This document shows, piece after piece, positions 12,068 through 22,959 of a stretch of DNA of 64,000 nt; the stretch's first letter is position 1, and each line of letters opens with the position of its first letter. The notes beneath the pieces were generated by a model. That model made no database searches, was not told where the DNA came from, and saw only the letters and a list, made by a program, of their open reading frames with translations. Source of the stretch: Orobanche coerulescens (lineage: Eukaryota > Streptophyta > Magnoliopsida > Lamiales > Orobanchaceae); contig CM065802.1 in the NCBI GenBank assembly GCA_033398695.1, positions 78,044,096 through 78,108,095 of the forward strand, written 5' to 3'. Made by a program: the position numbers and the translations under genes.

Positions 12068-14367
12068 TGTAATATCCGCAATTTCGAATTTCGGTAATTT
12101 TCTTTTTTCGTAGGAAGTTCGTTTTGACAACTCTATCGTGACCGTTTCGTCATTCCGAGAATGATTAATTCTGCACTTTTTGTCATCCGAGTTCGTTTCG
12201 GTGTCGTTTTGTTGAGTTCCGTGTCCTTAATCGACTTTTTCACGTGGGAGTTCGACTTTGTAAAGTCACCATTAATTCTTGGAAACTCCAAAAATTCTGA
12301 ATCTTTGCAACATTATAGAGCATCAAGTTAGCTTTCCAATGGTTCAAACGGTGAGTCAATCGGAGTCCAGACGAGGGAGTTATGGTCGAAATAACTAAGA
12401 CTACACGATGTGCCTTTTTCGTGTTGGAGTGGGTCGCATCCGTGTGCCGCGGCACACTTCAGCCGTGCCGCGGCACTAAGCTGATTCTGGCGTTTTGGCC
12501 CCGGGCCGCGGCACACTCATTCTCGTGCCGCGCACACGGGCTTTTTCTCGCTTTTTAGCATTTTCGAGGAGAAGACTTCATTTTTCCTCTCTTCTTCCTC
12601 CTTCCATCTAGGGCGATTTGTGGGCGATTTTGGGCGATTTGAGTGCTCCCAAACTTGTAGAGATCATCCACCTCAAGTCTTGTTGTAGATTTTCGACCTC
12701 TACTTGAATCCTTCATCCAAATCAAGGTATTTTGGCTTGAACCCTTGTTTTTGTAGATTTGGGGATTTTCCTTTTTGATTTCGATTCCAATCCGTTTTTG
12801 ATCAATTAATTGTTGTATAAACGTTGTTTTGAACTTGTTCTACTTGATCGATACTCGTATCTTTGGTTTGTTCGACCCGAGGGGTGATTTCTTTGTTCTT
12901 GAAGGGTCTTGAACATTTAATGTTCGATTAAATGTTCGAATGAGTTCCCTTTGATAGATTGTTGGGATTTCCGTTGTTTTCAGCCTTGATTCTCGTCGTA
13001 ATCATGTTTTATTATTCCTTACGGAGGATTATAGGTGCTCAATGATTCCGATGTTGAATTCCGTTGGTGATTGATGATTCATGTGGTGTTTTCCCGTAGT
13101 AATTTCGGTGCTATCGCGTTCTAGGTAGTGTTCGGGAAATTGAGGGCTACCCGGCCGTATCCGTTCATTTTTCCATTGCTCGTGATATCGAGGCAAGTAC
13201 CTTGTCCATACTATTCTTGTTTTGGGAATATGATTAATCTTGTCGGTATTCTTAGTTTCCCTACGGATTCATGGTATATTTCGTGGTTTTTACGGAATCG
13301 AGAGGGTTTGGTTGTGGTCCGCCCTCGTTGTTGTTTATATACGAATATACATGAATCGTAGGCGGGTTTTCGGGTGTATTCCAATTCCGTATTCATTTAG
13401 AAATGGTTGTGATTGTATTCTTCGAATCGTTAAGTTCGGTTTCATTAGTTCCTAGCGTTCGTCGGTGACCTTCCTTTCCGTTCGTTGCGTCGTCAATAAT
13501 TCAAGGCAAGTATTCTTGGAAACCCTTATGCTTAACGTGAAATGGTAATGTATATTGTGTGTGCTTTACTCACCTCGGGAGGGTCCGACGGGGCCTCGAG
13601 GGAATCTATGGCTTCGTCCTGGATTCATGAGTTTGATTCGCTAGCCAGCTCGGGAGGGTCCTTAGAGGCCTCGAGTGGGATTCGTGGCTTCGTCCCGGTC
13701 CTAGGTGACGTGTGGTGCTTGGTTTGTTTTATGAATGTGGCCAGCTCGGGAGGGTCCTTAGAGGCCTCGAGTGGGATTCGTGGCTTCGTCCCGGTCCTAG
13801 GCAAATTAATTGTGACTGTTTGTTTCCGGAAAAGACATGTCTGGTTTTGGCTTTGAAATTGATATTGGTGCATGTACTATGAAATGTTTAAGCGACTGGT
13901 TTGCCTTGAATACTTGTACTAGCGTAATTGCTAACCCCTTTGGGGACCCGTTGTCGGGGAAATTCTTGTTATGGATTTCAGGTTATGTTCAAATTGCACG
14001 AGCTGCTACTGGATGGTACGAGGATGTCGGCCAAGGTTGTTGACATATGTAATTGAGTCTTGTTATTTCCTACTGTCTCTTTTGATGTGGATGTTTTCCA
14101 AATTGTAAACTTATAGATTGTACTCGCGAGTACTTAGGTTTTTCCTTTCGGATTGTGATTGGTATTCGTTGGAGTTACTGTATTTGTCGGTTGATGTTTA
14201 TTATGCCGGTTGTACCGGACGTGTTGTTTTATGTTCTTATTGTTAACAATTGTTTCCTTGCTAACCGAGGCGGTTAGTCGAGTGGTGTTTTCTTGTGTTA
14301 GCCTGGTGGGTCCCATGTAGGGGTCCACGGCACTGTAATACACCTCGAATATCTTAGGGGTGTTACA
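12068..14367 (+). repeat. 3' LTR of the CACAG element (2300 bp)
   Basis: Begins TGTAATATCCGC and ends GGGGTGTTACA, followed by the TSD CACAG. It is nearly identical to the 5' LTR except for clustered differences in the palindrome block (12434-12565), at 12786-12800, near 12841-12855 and at 13985-14010. Confidence 0.9.
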
Positions 14368-15429
14368 CACAGTCCAATGTATCGATCCCAATACATGACC
14401 ATCGCGTGCTCGACTAAAAATTCCACACATCCGCACCCGGCCACGCAATATGAACCTAGAAGGTCATATGAATGAGAATGACCATAATGAATATCAATGA
14501 ATAATAATCTGACAAAGTCAAGGATGACTCACCGAGATGAAAATAATAATGAAGTGATTGATAGTTCAATGAAATGATTGGAACCGCCGTTCCTTGTTAA
14601 TGAAGTGACTATTCGACAATTACAAGTCTCAATACGATTAATACAATGATGAATGAGTTATGATTATTAATGAACAACAAAAAAAGGAATGAATATCCTT
14701 TTAACCGAGTAAGAATTAACTTACACAACACCGATGACAATTATCCTTCCACGAACAAATGTCCTAAATGAGATGTCGGTCACTCGAACAACCTTGAATA
14801 ACACAATTACCAACAATCCGTTCAACATACGTATCAAACATGAATATAACGAACTCAAAACGTCGATACGACTAAACCAAGTCCATTGGGGCATTATATC
14901 AAACACGTTGTGGCCAATCTCCGATTGTTAACAATCAAACCTCAAATATACCAATATCAAATCCCCCAAGAAGTGTTTCAAACCAACAAAACATCTTTAA
15001 TACGATCAATAATCCAAAATGAATATCCAAATTCGTGATTATAACAACGATTAATCGAAAACCCCAAAATCCAACTTAATATTCAAAGAGTTCTTGAATA
15101 ACCCTTCAATAGTCCAATGAATCTTTATACAAACTCATAATCATATGCATATCCCTTCATATAACATGATTATAACGTCCAAAACATTATATCTCAACAC
15201 AAAATCGAAATCCAAGATGTTGAAGAAATTACCTCTTGAAGATCTAAACACTTCGATCCGATGAACACGAGTTAAATCGAGTATCCAAGCTTCCCAAACG
15301 AATGAGGATGATGAAAAACTAACACTCAAGTGATTGAAGATGGAAACTCCCCCCCTCAATCTCTCTCTCTCTGAAGAAGGTGAAAGAAATAACAAAATAA
15401 GCTGAAAGTCCCGATCCAGTCCTTATAAA

Positions 15430-16020
15430 CTGCCGGAAGTTACTGCCGTAAGTCGGCCTTCTTACGGCCGTAACATCCCAGGTCAACGGCCTTACGGCCA
15501 TAACCAGCCAACTCGTACGGCCGTAACTCGGCTTCGTCCAATTACCTGTCGACAGCCTTACAGCCGTATCCGCACCTGACTTACAGGCGTAACTCGCCCT
15601 CGTCCAAAACACCTGCCGAAATCCTTACGGCCGTACCCGCGCACCTTACGGGCGTAACTCGGATGATACGGATGTATCCGGCCAAACTTACGGGCGTAAG
15701 CCCCCTTCGTCAAAAAATGACCAGGCACCCTGCCTGTAACGTACGGCCGTATCCGGTCAAGCCTTACGGTCGTACCTTCCTTGTCTTACGGCCGTATGCC
15801 GCAACTATTACGGCCGTAACTCGCCTTCGGACAAAAACGCCTGGGCACCCTGCTCGACACGTACGGCTGTAACCGGACAAACCTTACGGCCGTACCTGCC
15901 CAACTTACGGCCGTATGCCGCAATCTTACGGCCATAAGTCCCGTTCGTCCAAAACAAGGCCTGAAACAATGAACACCTGTTACGGCCGTAACCTACTATC
16001 CTTACGGCCGTAACTCGTTG
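15430..16020. repeat. array of about 19 TTACGGCCGTAA-type palindromes in U3 of the solo LTR
   Basis: About ten exact TACGGCCGTA cores and about nine one- or two-base variants (TTACGGGCGTAA, TTACAGCCGTAT, TTACGGCCATAA and others) are spaced irregularly by roughly 15-45 bp, with intervening text such as CTCGCCTTCGTCCAAAA also partly repeated. On the minus strand the array begins about 345 bp from the LTR start and ends directly upstream of a TATA-like motif. Spacers are neither constant nor unique in the way a CRISPR array would require. Confidence 0.9.
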
Positions 16021-16364
16021 CTGGACAAGGTGAAAATTTGATAACTCCGATTCCTCGCTACGATTGATGAATGATCCGGCATACCATACGTATGTGAAAG
16101 TTAACAAGTCCAACACATGTCAAAGATGATATTCCAAGTATAAGACTACCAATCACGATGAAAATGATAATACTCTCGTCTCGATCTATAAACAGAGATA
16201 AAATGACGATTGGTAACTGATATACGGTTACAACATGCCAACAGTGAACACAAATGAATGAATCATGAATGTTGAGTGATTATTAATGAGTGAAAATTAT
16301 TGAGTGACAAATACTGTCTGATAATTACTGAATGATAAGGAATGAATTACCACCGGGTATTACA

Positions 16365-17532
16365 AACATTCCCTCATAAACAAAGCCTACAAACATTTCC
16401 ATGCATCACTCATATTGCTAGCTCCATCATATCCTTGACCTCGAATATCTTTGAATTGCAACTCATTTCGTCCAAGCACATTACATATTTCTTTCTTAAG
16501 TGTTTCTGCATTGGTATGAGCAACATTAACAATATCAAAGAAACATTCCTTTATGAAGCCTTCGGAATCAACAAATCTCAACACAATAGTCATTTGTTGT
16601 TTATCAGCTACATCCTTAGTTTCATCAACCAAAAGACAAAATTTTGCATTCCCGACCTTCGCACGGATTTTCCTTCTCACTTTCTCAGCAAGAATATGCA
16701 AAATCTATTTTCGAATATCCGGTGAAGTATATGTTGCATTTTTGGTGCTTTTTGTAAAATAACATTTTGAATGTCCACAACCAATTTTCCCATTAGCTTT
16801 ATCAACTCTATAAGATTACCTCGATTTTGGGAAGATGGAGATTCATCATGTCCCCTCTATGCACATGCTTGCATACAAAGCCAACGAACACTCTCAATTG
16901 TAGCCGTAAGCCTCAATCGATTCTTTTTTACTTCTTCAAATGTTTGTGCATTAATTACTTTATCAATGTGAACACCTGCATTCATCAAGAAACTCATAGA
17001 TCGCACGGCATTATTATGGGGTGAAGTGGGATTTCCTACATGAATCAACAAAGCACATCTTTTTCCATCATTAACTCTCTTCCAACCTCTAAAACCATCA
17101 ACTGTAAATGCAGGATAACGAGCCTCTTTTTCTTGAAAAATAAAACAGGGAAAGCAAAAGACGGCATCTTTATGAGGAGAGTACTCTAGCCAAGGAAATT
17201 GCTCGAACTAACATTTTTGAAATCGTCGATATTGATCTCTTATTTTGGTACGAGGATACTCCATGTCAGGTTGGAATGGCCCCCTCAAGATATAACTACG
17301 TCTGATTTCATCTTTTACATTTACTGGACATTGCCATATTGGAGTTCGCATTACCGGATCTAGTTGAACATAATCACTAACACAAATATCAACTCTTTGA
17401 AACTTGGCAACATGTTGATGTTCATGTCCGTCATCACAATTTGATGTCTCATTATTTGATGGAGGTTGCTCTTCTCTAGACGATGCAGTAGCTTTTCTTG
17501 TACGTTTTCTTCTTGTCTCGTTGAGATTCCAT
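16365..17532 (-). pseudogene. hAT copy 1 transposase, N-terminal half (TTF zinc finger, DUF4371)
   Basis: The start codon complement is at 17532-17530, in the same context as the intact start of copy 2 (20897). Visible are the TTF-type zinc finger (FPWLEYSPHKDAVFCFPC, about 17210-17140), VRSMSFLMNAGVH, a region shared with copy 2, and the catalytic-domain start CLLVDETKDVADKQQM (about 16650-16600), then RGQGYDGASNMS up to the solo-LTR insertion. Defects: a short deletion after the start; TAG in place of the Trp codon in the zinc-finger region (CWF to C*F); a stop after CMQACA; and a one-base frameshift near 16730 that copy 2 also carries. Confidence 0.85.
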
Positions 17533-18098
17533 TAAATCAAATCAACCTAACAAAGAAAGATAAAAAAATATAAATGAAAAACTCCATTTGTATGTAGAAT
17601 TTAAAAAAAAAAACTTCAACCAATATCTAATTTCACTAATATATAATACATACAAGACATTTTTGCTGATTTAATTCCTGCTAAAACTATTGATTTAGGA
17701 GGAAATAATTGATTAATTATTTTCTGATTGTTATCATATTATGAATTAGGGCATAAAAATAAAAGTAGAAATAAAAAAGAAAAAACAGACCTGAAATCCG
17801 GCGAGCTTGAGACGGAAATTAGGCGAGCCTGAGATTGGAATCCAACGAACTTGCGAGTTGCGATTGTTATGCAGGCTGCAGCAAAGGTTTTTTTTGGAAG
17901 GGGGCAGCCGCAGCGTTTGAGTGCAGAGCAGTATAGGGAAGAGAATTAAAGAAGGGACGGTGGGTTGTAGTGGGTAGGAAAAGAAATCTGGGCTGGGCTA
18001 AAACTAAAATTGGGCTTTTTTTCAATAAAAAATAAATTCACTCTGAAAATAAGACTGGGTTGAAGCCCACTTCAGCCTCATAAGTAGCTCCGCCCCTG
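17533..18098 (-). other. 5' leader/promoter side of hAT copy 1
   Basis: Non-coding, AT-rich, and alignable base by base with 20898-21458 of hAT copy 2. It ends in the terminal inverted repeat at 18098. No other gene is seen here. Confidence 0.7.
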
Positions 18099-18178
18099 CA
18101 TACGAGCAGAACAAGGAGACTTGCGAGCACGCACTCCTTGTCATCCAAGAGGTCTCCATATTCAAAATCCCTTACCCG
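18099..18178 (+). pseudogene. NECAP-like (adaptin-ear-binding coat-associated) exon, part 1
   Basis: The plus strand reads EQNKETCEHALLVIQEVSIF then KIPYP. This matches the start of the plant NECAP/DUF1681 PH-like domain, whose usual form is EHTLLVVREVSVYKIPP. It is flanked on the left by hAT copy 1 (TSD-like CATACGAG at 18099-18106) and cut on the right by hAT copy 2 (TSD CTTACCCG, 18171-18178). NECAP proteins bind AP-2 and clathrin adaptors in endocytosis. The gene start would be left of hAT copy 1, outside the window. Confidence 0.7.
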
Positions 18179-21100
18179 CAGGGGCGTAGCCAGGATAAAA
18201 AAATTAACCGGGGCTAAGCTACATGAAATCTAATTGTTCAATCTCCTCCTACATATCTAACTTTCTTTTGGCACTTTAAAAAATAAAACACTAATTCATA
18301 ATTAATAACACTTGCAAAATATGAAAATTTGAGCACGAATACACAGATATAATAAATAAAATTATTTAAGTTGTACCCTACGATGTTTTTTTAATAAAAC
18401 TCATCTATTATCAAATTAGTGTCGATCCCTGCAGCAAACTCCCTTTCAATGTAGACCATCAGACAATCTGCTAAGTACTCATCTTCCATATTATTCCGGA
18501 GATCAGTTTTGACAAGTTTCATAGCTGAGAAAGATTGCTCTGTCGTTGCAGTAGAAACAGGAAGCGTTAAAACAAGACGAATAAGTTTGTCAATCAAGTG
18601 ATAGTATTGTGCCTTTCCTGTCTCCACTAATCGTCATCATAATTCTGAAATATTAGATATATTGTTAAACCTTCTGCTACGAATAATATCAAACTTGTAA
18701 TGGTCCAACTGGCTTCTCAAATAATATAGTTCTTATCCAGTGAAATCATTGGAGTGGAATTCCTCCGCAAGACGATAAAAATCACCATCATCAAACATGT
18801 TACAGTTTTCTCGAGGTTCCAATGCAGAAGCAAGTCTAAGAAGTTCCATATATTCTTCATCAAATCTGCTACCGATCTCTTCTAATTGAAGATCTATTAC
18901 GGCATTGAATATATCAAAATGATAATGATGCTAAAATGTAATAGAATCCTTCTATCGACACGCACGTCCTAAAGCATATCAAGCATTTATTTCCGGTAAT
19001 GGAACATCAATTCTTTCACAAGCTAATTGCACGCTCCTTACAAGAATATAATAACCATTATCTCTCAAACAACAAAGTAAATATTTTGTATTTGAGATTA
19101 AATCCATTGCTTCTAAATTATCTAGAGACTTTGATTGTAAAGCTTGACAAAGCAAATATGTGACAGCCATAACCTTATTCATTATATATAACATAAATAT
19201 GAAATAAAATCATTTCATCACCCTCAAATGATATGTGGCTTGTCCACGTGTGGGATTATTATCTGCTTTATCTTCTATGTGCTCAAGCACGATTATCACT
19301 TAGTGGTACATATCTATCATACTGCAAATCGACTCAAAATGAGTACTCCAATGCATCTTACTGGCTCGTCGCAAAGAACCCATCTGATTAAGGCCGGAAC
19401 CTATTTCACACATAAATAAGAAAAAAAAAACTCAAATGAAACTAGAGCTACCCTTCCTACGCTTTTTGAAAACAAAATCAAATGAGAAAAAAATCAAGAT
19501 TAGTACCTGTCTCACAAACACAGTAGCTACCCTTTCTGCATTTTCAATAGCTTGGGCAGATTTCAATTCATTATCGCATTTTGGAGATCCCTTAATCATA
19601 TTAACAATTGAAGTCAACTCATAAAAAAATACCCAAACTGAACCCTACTTTTCGGCAGCCCCTACTATTGCCAATTGAAGTCTATGTGCAAAACAATGAA
19701 CATCATATGCTTGTGGACATTCCCTCATAAATAAAGCCTGCAAACCGTTCCATGCACCACTCATATTGCTAGCTCCATCATACCCTTGACCTCGAATATA
19801 TTTGATATGCAACTCATTTTTTCCAAGCACATTACATATTTCTTTCTTAAGTGTTTCTGCATTGGTATGAGCAACATTAACAATATCAAAGAAATGTTCC
19901 TTTATGAAGCCATTGGAATCAACAAATCTCAACACAATAGCCATTTGTTGTTTATCAGCTACATCCTTAGCTTCATCAACCAAAAGACAAAATTTTGCAT
20001 TCCCGACCTCCGCACGGATTTTCCTTCTCACTTTCTTAGCAAGAATATGCAAAATATGTTTTTGAATATCCGATGATCTATATGTTGTATTTTTGGAGTT
20101 TTTTGTAAAATTACATTTTGAATGTCCACAACCAATTTTCCCATTAGCTTTATCAACTCTATAAGATTACCTAGATTTTGGGAAGATGGAGATTCATCAT
20201 GTCCCCTCAATGCACATCCTTGCATACAATGCCAACGAACACTCTCAATTGTAGTCGTAAGCCTCAATCGATTCTTTTTTACTTCTTCAGATGTTTGTGC
20301 ATTAATTACTTTATTAATGTGAACACCTGCATTCATCAAGAAACTCATAGATCGCACGGCATTATTATGGGGTGAAGTGGGACTTCCTACATGAATCAAT
20401 AAAGCACATCTCTTTCCATCATTAACTCTCTTCGGACCTCTAAAACCATCAACTGTAAATGAAGGATAATGAACCTCTTTTTCTTGAAAAATAAAACAGG
20501 GAAAGCAAAAGACGGCATCTTTATGAGGAGAGTACTCTAGCCAAGGAAAATGCTTGAACCAACAATTTTGAAATCGTCGATATTGATCTCGTATTTTGGT
20601 ATGAAGATACTCCATGTCAGGTTGGAATGGCCCCCTCAAGATATAACTACGTCTGATTTCATCTTTTACATTTACTAGACATTGCCATATTGGAGTACGC
20701 ATTGCCGGATCTAGTTCAACATAATCACTAACACAAATATCAACTCTTTGAAACTTGGCAACATGTTGATGTTCATGTCCGTCATCATAGTTTGATGTCT
20801 CATTATTTGATGGAGCTTGCTCTTCTCTAGACGATGTAGTAGCTTTTCTTGTAAAAAATCCTAATATCTTTTTCTTCTTGTCTCGTTGAGATTCCATTAA
20901 ATCAAATCAACCTAACAAAGAAAGGTAAAAAAATATAAAGGAAAAACTCCAGTTGTATGTAGAATTTAAAAAAAAAATTCAATCAATATATAATTTCACT
21001 AATATATAATACAAGACATTTTTGCTGATTTAATTCCTGCTAAAACTATTGATTTAGGAGGAAATAATTGATTAATTATTTTCTGATTGTTATCATATTA

Positions 21101-21458
21101 TGAATTAGGGCATAAAAATAAAAGTAGAAATAAAAAAAAAAACAGACCTGAAATCCGGCAAGCTTGAGACTGAAATTAGGCGAGTCTGAGATTGGAATCC
21201 GACGAACTTGCGAGTTGCGATTGTTGTGCAGGCTGCAGCAAAGGTTTTTTTTTTGGAAGGGGACAGCCGCAACGTTTGAGTGTAGAGCAGGATAGGGAAA
21301 AGAATTAAAGAAGGGACGATGGGTTGTAATGGGTAGGAAAAGAAATCTGGGTTGGGCTGGGCTAAAACTAAAATTGGGCTATTTTCTAATAAAAAAATCA
21401 CTCTGAAAATAAGACTGGGCTGGAGCCCACCTCATCCTCCAAGATGGCTCCACCCCTG
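18179..21458 (-). mobile_element. hAT transposon copy 2, complete (3280 bp)
   Basis: The terminal inverted repeats are CAGGGGCGTAGCC (18179) and its partner GGCTCCACCCCTG ending at 21458. Exact 8-bp TSD CTTACCCG lies at 18171-18178 and 21459-21466, as expected for hAT. It contains one transposase gene on the minus strand with one intron, now broken. It lies next to and in the same orientation as copy 1 and splits a NECAP-like exon. Confidence 0.93.
18391..20897 (-). pseudogene. hAT copy 2 transposase (TTF zinc finger / DUF4371 / hAT dimerisation), decayed
   Basis: It starts at 20897 (MESQRDKKKKILGFF) and is open for 289 codons: TTF zinc finger FKHFPWLEYSPHKDAVFCFPC and DGFRGPKRVNDGKR. A one-base frameshift near 20085 shifts into the frame 20052-19645 (CLLVDEAKDVADKQQM, RGQGYDGASNMSGAWNG, HCFAHRLQLAIVGAAEK). 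An in-frame TAG follows (copy 1 has Gln here). A 106-bp intron lies at 19506-19401. The region 19400-18628 is degenerate, with TGA TGA codons near 18636. The C-terminal hAT dimerisation domain is open (18627-18391: LTLPVSTATTEQSFSAMKLV, DEYLADCLMVYIERE). Such proteins cut and paste the element using an RNase-H-fold core; this copy cannot. Confidence 0.88.
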
Positions 21459-21648
21459 CTTACCCGACAAAACCAATGACGACTACACGTACGGTGAATG
21501 GATGAAGTCTAATAAGATCTTGATCGACTGGCTGCCACTCGAGTCGTGCAATTCCCGGTGGGAGTTCCGTTTGGAAGACCAATCTCTGGCGATCTATTTG
21601 CCGCCTGCTTCGACAACCCTAGCTAGAGGGGGATTGCCGTCGAACTAG
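21459..21648 (+). pseudogene. NECAP-like exon, part 2
   Basis: Immediately after the hAT copy 2 TSD the plus strand reads DKTNDDYTYGEWMKSNKIL, then LESCNSRWEFRLEDQ, then a stop after LPSN at 21648. This parallels the NECAP pattern YKCGEWLQSDKI...SCKDRCEIRLED. Joining parts 1 and 2 at the TSD leaves them out of frame by one base. The sequence after LED loses similarity and soon stops, so it is a pseudogene or an exon fragment. Confidence 0.7.
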
Positions 21649-22959
21649 TGATGGATGAGCCAAATCCTGTGAGATTCAGACAGATTTGATTCCAGTTTAT
21701 GGATTTGCTTTGGTCATCTGTGCGGTACTCTCCATCTATATGTTAATATATATGATGTATGTATAAAGTAAGAACTAAAAATAAATTCAAATATAAATTA
21801 ATATATTCTTAATAATTCATTAAATTATAAATCTGATTTTTATCACATATAAGATACATATAATATTAGAATTAATTTTTTTTATACGATTAGGATCGAT
21901 TTAACGAGAGCTTTAATTTGACACTACTATCGAAATGGGTAATAATTTTTTTGATATACGTTATTATCACATTTATTAAGGACGTACGAATTTGTACCCT
22001 AAATCTGAAAAACTAACGGTGGAAATTTTATATAATATTCTAAATATTGCCACGTGTCGGCTAGGCGGCACTGCCACCGACTTCTGACAACGTTTAATGG
22101 CAATCAATAATTCAACCTATAACTGTATACTGTGATGATGACTTCATTTTTTATAACTGATTGGACGATCCTGCTCTGGTAAAATAGTTAATTATCTTGC
22201 AGTTTAAATTTCGTCTCTTACCGTATTGATCTGAGATCTCTTATTGAATTGCTCATTTTTATCTCCAATTAATGGTTTAAACCACATATTTATTGAGTTT
22301 ACTTTCTGCAATTACAATACCTCTCATGTGATGAGTTCAATTATCACAAGATGGATGGTTTTACATATTTATGCAATTTAAATATTATATATCACCATCG
22401 TGGTTGGTTATACCACATGAATGGTTAATAAAATATTGCTCTAAAAAACAATTGATAAAAATAAATCATACCCTCGGGAAGTAGTTGATCAATTATTCAA
22501 ATCCTGCTCTCGTAGAAGAAGCAGTTGATGAAACTAATATTGGATCTCCATGTTTATTGTATGGAGAAAATTGAGCAAAGTGGTAACAGTAGTTATCACC
22601 GGTTAATCCCATGTTGATTATACCACATGGAGGGATCATTTGACAAGTGCTACGAAAAACTATCACTGGAAATTAATTGCTCAATAAATCTCACATTGAT
22701 TATATATCAGATCATTGAAATCATATTGATATGACAAAGCATATGTCACCTATTCGTGAGAATATTGTATTTGCATAAAGGCAAAAATGATCTTATTATT
22801 GCTCTGGAAGAAGCACAAATCAGTCTAAGTGAAAAATATTGAAACTAGCTAAAAAGGTAGTAAACACTCGACAATATGCGAAAAGAATATACATATGAAA
22901 TCCATAAAAAAAGGGGTACGTCTCGAGAGTATAAAACTCCGTAACTCTACCACCCCTAA
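21649..22959. other. 1.3 kb AT-rich intergenic sequence
   Basis: No open frame, repeat boundary or RNA gene recognised. There are low-complexity AT stretches only. Confidence 0.5.

Larger units (their letters stand above)
6436..14367 (+). mobile_element. non-coding LTR retroelement (LARD-like) with 2.3-kb LTRs, TSD CACAG
   Basis: Two direct LTRs (6436-8717 and 12068-14367) flank a 3350-bp internal region. Exact 5-bp TSD CACAG lies at 6431-6435 and 14368-14372. A tRNA-iMet primer-binding site follows the 5' LTR and a purine tract precedes the 3' LTR. No gag or pol reading frame is visible in the internal region, so it would need enzymes in trans. The internal 3' end (AAGTTTCGGGACGAAACTTC) resembles the end of gypsy chromovirus polyproteins, suggesting a gypsy-derived, pol-less element. 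It inserted into the solo LTR at 5844-16364. The LTRs are nearly identical over long stretches, so the insertion is young. Confidence 0.88.
5844..16364 (-). mobile_element. solo LTR of a large-LTR retroelement family (TSD AACAT), interrupted
   Basis: The ends are TGTAACACCCC at 5844 and GGTATTACA ending at 16364. On the minus strand this is a TG...CA LTR beginning TGTAATACCCGG. The flanks AACAT at 5839-5843 and 16365-16369 are an exact 5-bp TSD, and joining them restores the hAT transposase frame region. Removing the younger insertion (6436-14367 plus one CACAG) leaves about 2584 bp with no primer-binding site or coding sequence, so a solo LTR is the simplest reading. On the minus strand it has a palindrome array, a TATA-like CCTTATAAAC complement near 15421-15430 and a GA-rich leader (GAGAGAGAGAG). 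Confidence 0.8.
1..18098 (-). mobile_element. hAT transposon copy 1 (outermost element, left end outside window), split by three later insertions
   Basis: The right terminal inverted repeat ends at 18098 (plus strand CGCCCCTG, i.e. CAGGGGCG read inward), followed by the probable TSD copy CATACGAG at 18099-18106. The matching left end must lie left of base 1. The element is the same family as the complete copy at 18179-21458: the transposase remnants and the 17533-18098 leader align along their length. Its body is interrupted by a copia element (up to 4762) and by a solo LTR with its own passenger (5844-16364). The outer limit at 1 is only the window edge. That the copia element lies within this hAT copy is inferred from the hAT sequence resuming at 4763. 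Confidence 0.8.

Noticed and set aside
15430..16020. CRISPR-like repeat array
   Set aside because: Short palindromes at irregular spacing, with repeats that vary and spacers that repeat each other, inside a plant LTR; no cas genes and a eukaryotic setting.
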